NCBI RefSeq assembly: GCF_014839805.1
Contig: NC_051141.1
Location: 14,082,777-14,146,776 of the forward strand
From: Manduca sexta
Taxonomy: Eukaryota; Arthropoda; Insecta; Lepidoptera; Sphingidae
DNA length: 64,000 nt
Reading direction: 5' to 3'
The translations under genes and the position numbers were made by a program. This document shows, piece by piece, positions 60,983 to 64,000 of this stretch. Under the pieces are notes generated by a model, which saw nothing but the letters and a program-made list of their open reading frames with translations, did not search any database and was not told the origin of the DNA. How positions within the stretch are numbered: position 1 is the stretch's first letter; each line of letters begins with the position of its first letter.

Positions 60983-63900
60983 TCAGACCCAGTATTGGTT
61001 GCGCCGGAGCATCGGATTGGCGGGCGCAACGCCAGGCGTGCGGACCGGGTACGCTGACTCGCTCGCTTCGTAACTGCTCCAGTCTTCAGCCTGCGAACCG
61101 TTCTTTAAATGTGTTTAATTATTTTGTAGCATAGCAGACGGTGTATTAGAATTAGGAAATGTGTCTTTTGAGATAGTGTGGACATAAATTAACAATCGTA
61201 AAGTTCATGCGACTGAACTGTTAATTCGATATAAACTTTGACAGTTAGTTTCGGTATAGTATCGGTTGGATTTCACAGTAGCTGAATTATGTAGAAACTA
61301 CCGTACCGGTGGCAAAGTTTAGTGTGAAACATGGAACCACTACAATGTCAAAGGAATTTATTACATAAAGTTGAAGAGTTTGTTTATTTCTTTTTGAACG
61401 CTCTAATCTCAGGCACTGATTAAAAAAATCTTTAAGTTTTAGATAGCTTATTTATCTAGGATGGCTATATGCATCACGCTATGTCCAGCTGTGCTGAGCA
61501 TCAGCGAAACATGTATCAAAAACGAGAAAAACATATTATTCCTTTTAAGAGCTTTCGTTGCATGCACTGCGTTAAAGTTACGCGACAATCATGTATGACG
61601 GAACTGTCCTCTTAAAAGGGCTAAAAAATATTTTTAATACATCCCCCGCCTCCATTGCCTGCCTGTCTGACCGAGACACACTTAACAACATCGGATTTTA
61701 TTCTGGGAAGTACAGCCTAATTTCTATCCTGGGAGAATATATAGTGCGTGTGCGTGCGTGTGTGTGTATGTGATTACTATATTTATAAAACAATTATTAC
61801 TCACATCTGTATGGTCGTCAGCGCCATATGGATACCGAGCGTTGAGGTCGGGCAGTCCGGCATCTGCCAACGGAGTCACTTTGCAGGCAACGCTGCCCGC
61901 AGATGGGAGCGGCGTGCTGGCGCCCGTGTGCACCGACTGCTCGGACGATACGTATCTGCAACACCGAGGCCTTGTATTCAGCGTAACGTTTGTAAAACAC
62001 AGGAGTGGTTAAAGGATAGCGATATTATTATAATTGATAATATAAGTTTACATGAAGGTTAAATTTGAACCAATACACAATCCAGGCTTTTATTCCCGAA
62101 GGGTAGAAGTGCAACTATAACTAGAGCTTCCCCTTTTCGCCATGTGTATACCGTCTTACGTGATAAGGCGAATCAATGGCCACACATAAATTCCAGAATC
62201 CGAGCTGATATGTAGTGAAAAAATAAACAATATCACTACTTTAACCGACCCGCGATTCAAGTCCGAGCCTTAAAACCAGAACTCGGGCTTTGTACACAAT
62301 ACAACTACGCAACACCAAGGCAAGCTAACTTTAGTCGGTATAGACACGAGGAACAATAGTAACAATAAAATGCGCAATCTAGTTTCAATTCAATTATAAA
62401 CTTTAAACACCCGTTGAGTTTTACATGACCAATGCGATTACTCCGTCAATAACAAAACGCCAGAAATTTCTCTCCCATCTTGGAGCATAGCTTGAATATT
62501 TGTCTACTTAAAAAAAAATACTTTACCGTTTAATGGGTGGCGTGGCTTGTGTCGGTGACGGCATAAGATGATCCGGCGGCCGAGGCAAAGGTATGGGTGC
62601 GACGGCGCCCTGGTTCTGGCCGTGTATTTTGGCCATGGCGTTCTGGTCGCGACCCATCATTCTCCGTAACTTCAGAAGCCCAAATATCACTAGTATAGCG
62701 AGCACGGTGCCCGATAATGCCATCAGAATCATCAAGTAGTACGATGCTGTTTCACCGTTCGACACCTGAAAGACAAATTCAATGTGACTTTATTGAAAAA
62801 GAAACATATATTTTATAGTTTGACAATAAACTCATGTATATAAATAATTGAAAAATTAAATAGTAAAAACTTGGTTTCGTTCTTAGTAAATTAATATTTA
62901 CGGTGTAATAATCAAAGTATGAATTATAATTGCAATTTAAAAACAATTTGTGAACCTAAAGAGTTGCACAAATTAAATATGAACTTCTAAGTATTTAAGC
63001 GATTGTGAAGAAAAATGTACTAGGATCTAGATTATATAACTATGAATAACACTCACTGGCACGCCCTCGTGACTCTCTGGATCGTTGGGGCCAGGCAAAT
63101 TCTTCTTTTGTCGATTTCCAATCTGTATCTTTACGTCGCCGACCGCAGGTTGGAATATCGTCGCCGCTAGTAAGAACCTAAAGCTATCCTCGAAGCCATT
63201 CAAGTCATTTATATTCTTTTTAGTAACATAATACATTACACCAGCCTTTACATCTTCATGTGTAAAATATGCTACTTCTCTTTCCCGAGCACTGGTTTTC
63301 TCTCCGGAACTTCTGATTATCTTTTTTATTAGGCCGTATTTTGGCTTCCTAAGTAAGGTGTATATCGGGTCGCTTGCCGTCAGCTTCGCGAGTCCGGTAG
63401 CATCGATTGTGTTCAATGTGATTTTTGTCTTATCATTATCGACTCTCAAATCGCTGAGAATCACTAACGGTTGTACGACCACTTCTATCGTGAAGGGTGG
63501 TGTCGCGTTACTGTTATGGACAAATGCGATTAACTCAAAACTATCGTTTGCTGCTGTCATGTCATTCTGCATATAAATTACTACTTTGTTAATTAAATCT
63601 TTGTGAGAAAAAAATGTTACCGGGTTACGGCCGACATAAACCATTCCATGGAGTGGAGAGCGTGTTACGTTGTACCAAACTTTCGACGTTTTCGCGTTGG
63701 TTTCAACGTATATTTGGTCCGTAGTGACAGCGGCTACATTAGAACCTTGTTGCAAATTTATCGGGTGCAGTGACGTTGCGTTCAATATGACAGGAACAAC
63801 ATCGATAGTGAAAACAGTGTAGGTAGGTTTGAACTGTCCGTCCCACACTCTAAAGTAAAAAGTAGCAGTCTGCAATATCCCTGAATGTTCGTATATGACC

Positions 63901-64000
63901 CTACCGTTGTTAACATCATCTTGCGTAAACTTATTTATCGACTGGGCTTCATCGACAGATTGATTTTTATCGAGCATCACTATTCGGCCTTGTGTTGGAC
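60983..64000 (-). CDS. kon: CSPG4/kon-tiki (perdido) type transmembrane proteoglycan, C-terminal part
   Basis: Drosophila Kon-tiki/Perdido, the CSPG4 (NG2) homologue, is a surface protein that guides myotubes and binds PDZ proteins such as Grip. Exons on the minus strand are 64000-63057 (enters from outside the window), 62765-62527, 61955-61805 and 61102-60983. The junction phases agree (0, 2 and 0). Exon one carries CSPG repeats, seen as FTQDDVNNGRVIYEH, SHKDLINKVVIY and THEDVKAGVMYYV, each ahead of a DSF/FRV-type strand, with N-glycosylation sites. Exon two has the membrane segment (YYLMILMALSGTVLAILVIF) and RR stop-transfer. The tail ends NPMLRRNQYWV, a C-terminal PDZ ligand as in CSPG4. 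Reading past the second exon's donor gives a false stop (62523). The last exon may instead start at 61090; both acceptors are weak. Confidence 0.88.
61365..61700 (+). repeat. Interspersed repeat C in the last kon intron
   Basis: AAGTTGAAGAGTTTGTTTAT, TTTTTGAACGCTCTAATCTC, TTAAAGTTACGCGACAATCA and CTGCCTGTCTGACCGAG match the copy at 12535. It lies antisense to the gene, between its last two exons. Confidence 0.72.
61744..61770. repeat. GT-rich microsatellite
   Basis: GTGCGTGTGCGTGCGTGTGTGTGTATGTG-type run just outside the third kon exon's donor. It is the source of two small ORFs in this place. Confidence 0.85.
62085..62323 (-). mobile_element. SINE family A, old copy in a kon intron
   Basis: Minus-strand head GCTTGCCTTGGTGTTGCGTA, degraded box B (CTTGAATCGC), body with ATATCAGCTCGGATTCTGGA. 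It lies in gene sense within the intron between exons two and three of those visible. Strongly diverged. Confidence 0.75.

Noticed and set aside
1..64000. CRISPR arrays, operons, ribosome-binding sites, functional tRNA or rRNA genes
   Set aside because: The window is eukaryotic nuclear DNA. tRNA-like boxes belong to SINEs, and the only regular short tandem arrays are micro- and minisatellites.

Overview
The window is AT-rich, intron-rich animal DNA. Its repeats and recognisable genes point to a moth or butterfly (Lepidoptera). The evidence is two tRNA-derived SINE families with target-site duplications, MITE-like foldback elements, LINE 3' fragments of a kind common in Lepidoptera, and short split exons with GT-AG introns. 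Species cannot be named from the sequence. All gene identities come from family knowledge held in memory; no database was searched.

Layout. 1-25 kb is almost entirely non-coding and repeat-rich. It may be intron of a minus-strand gene whose probable first coding exon is 25168-25362, with an initiator-like site at about 25496-25500. 26-43 kb is a disturbed region. It holds an exon pair (28161-28243 and 29725-29900) for a small membrane protein, an identical 716-bp repeat of the second exon next to an assembly gap (29616-30331 and 40857-41572), and two more exons or small ORFs that each encode one membrane segment (42019-42214 and 42424-42561). Between the repeat copies lie a broken, intron-containing DNA topoisomerase I copy (32194-35008) and a frameshifted last exon of mitochondrial isoleucyl-tRNA synthetase (39266-40121, minus). 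43-51 kb is repeat-rich and mostly gene-free. 51-57 kb holds one apparently intact gene for a 337-residue CRAL-TRIO (SEC14-type) lipid-transfer protein, in six coding exons plus a probable non-coding first exon. 61-64 kb, on the minus strand, holds the 3' end of a CSPG4/kon-tiki type transmembrane proteoglycan. I assembled it from four exons with matching splice phases; it ends in the PDZ-binding motif QYWV, and its N-terminal part lies outside the window.

How parts relate. The CRAL-TRIO gene and the kon/CSPG4 gene converge on a gene-free stretch at about 57-60.7 kb. The two housekeeping-gene relics look like duplicated genomic fragments, not functional loci: both keep splice sites but have broken reading frames. 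The most intriguing observation is that removing the block from 30332 to the end of the second repeat copy would bring the small membrane-protein exons together within a few kilobases as a plausible set of alternative 3' ends. Whether that block is a real insertion, an alternative haplotype or an assembly error is undecided.
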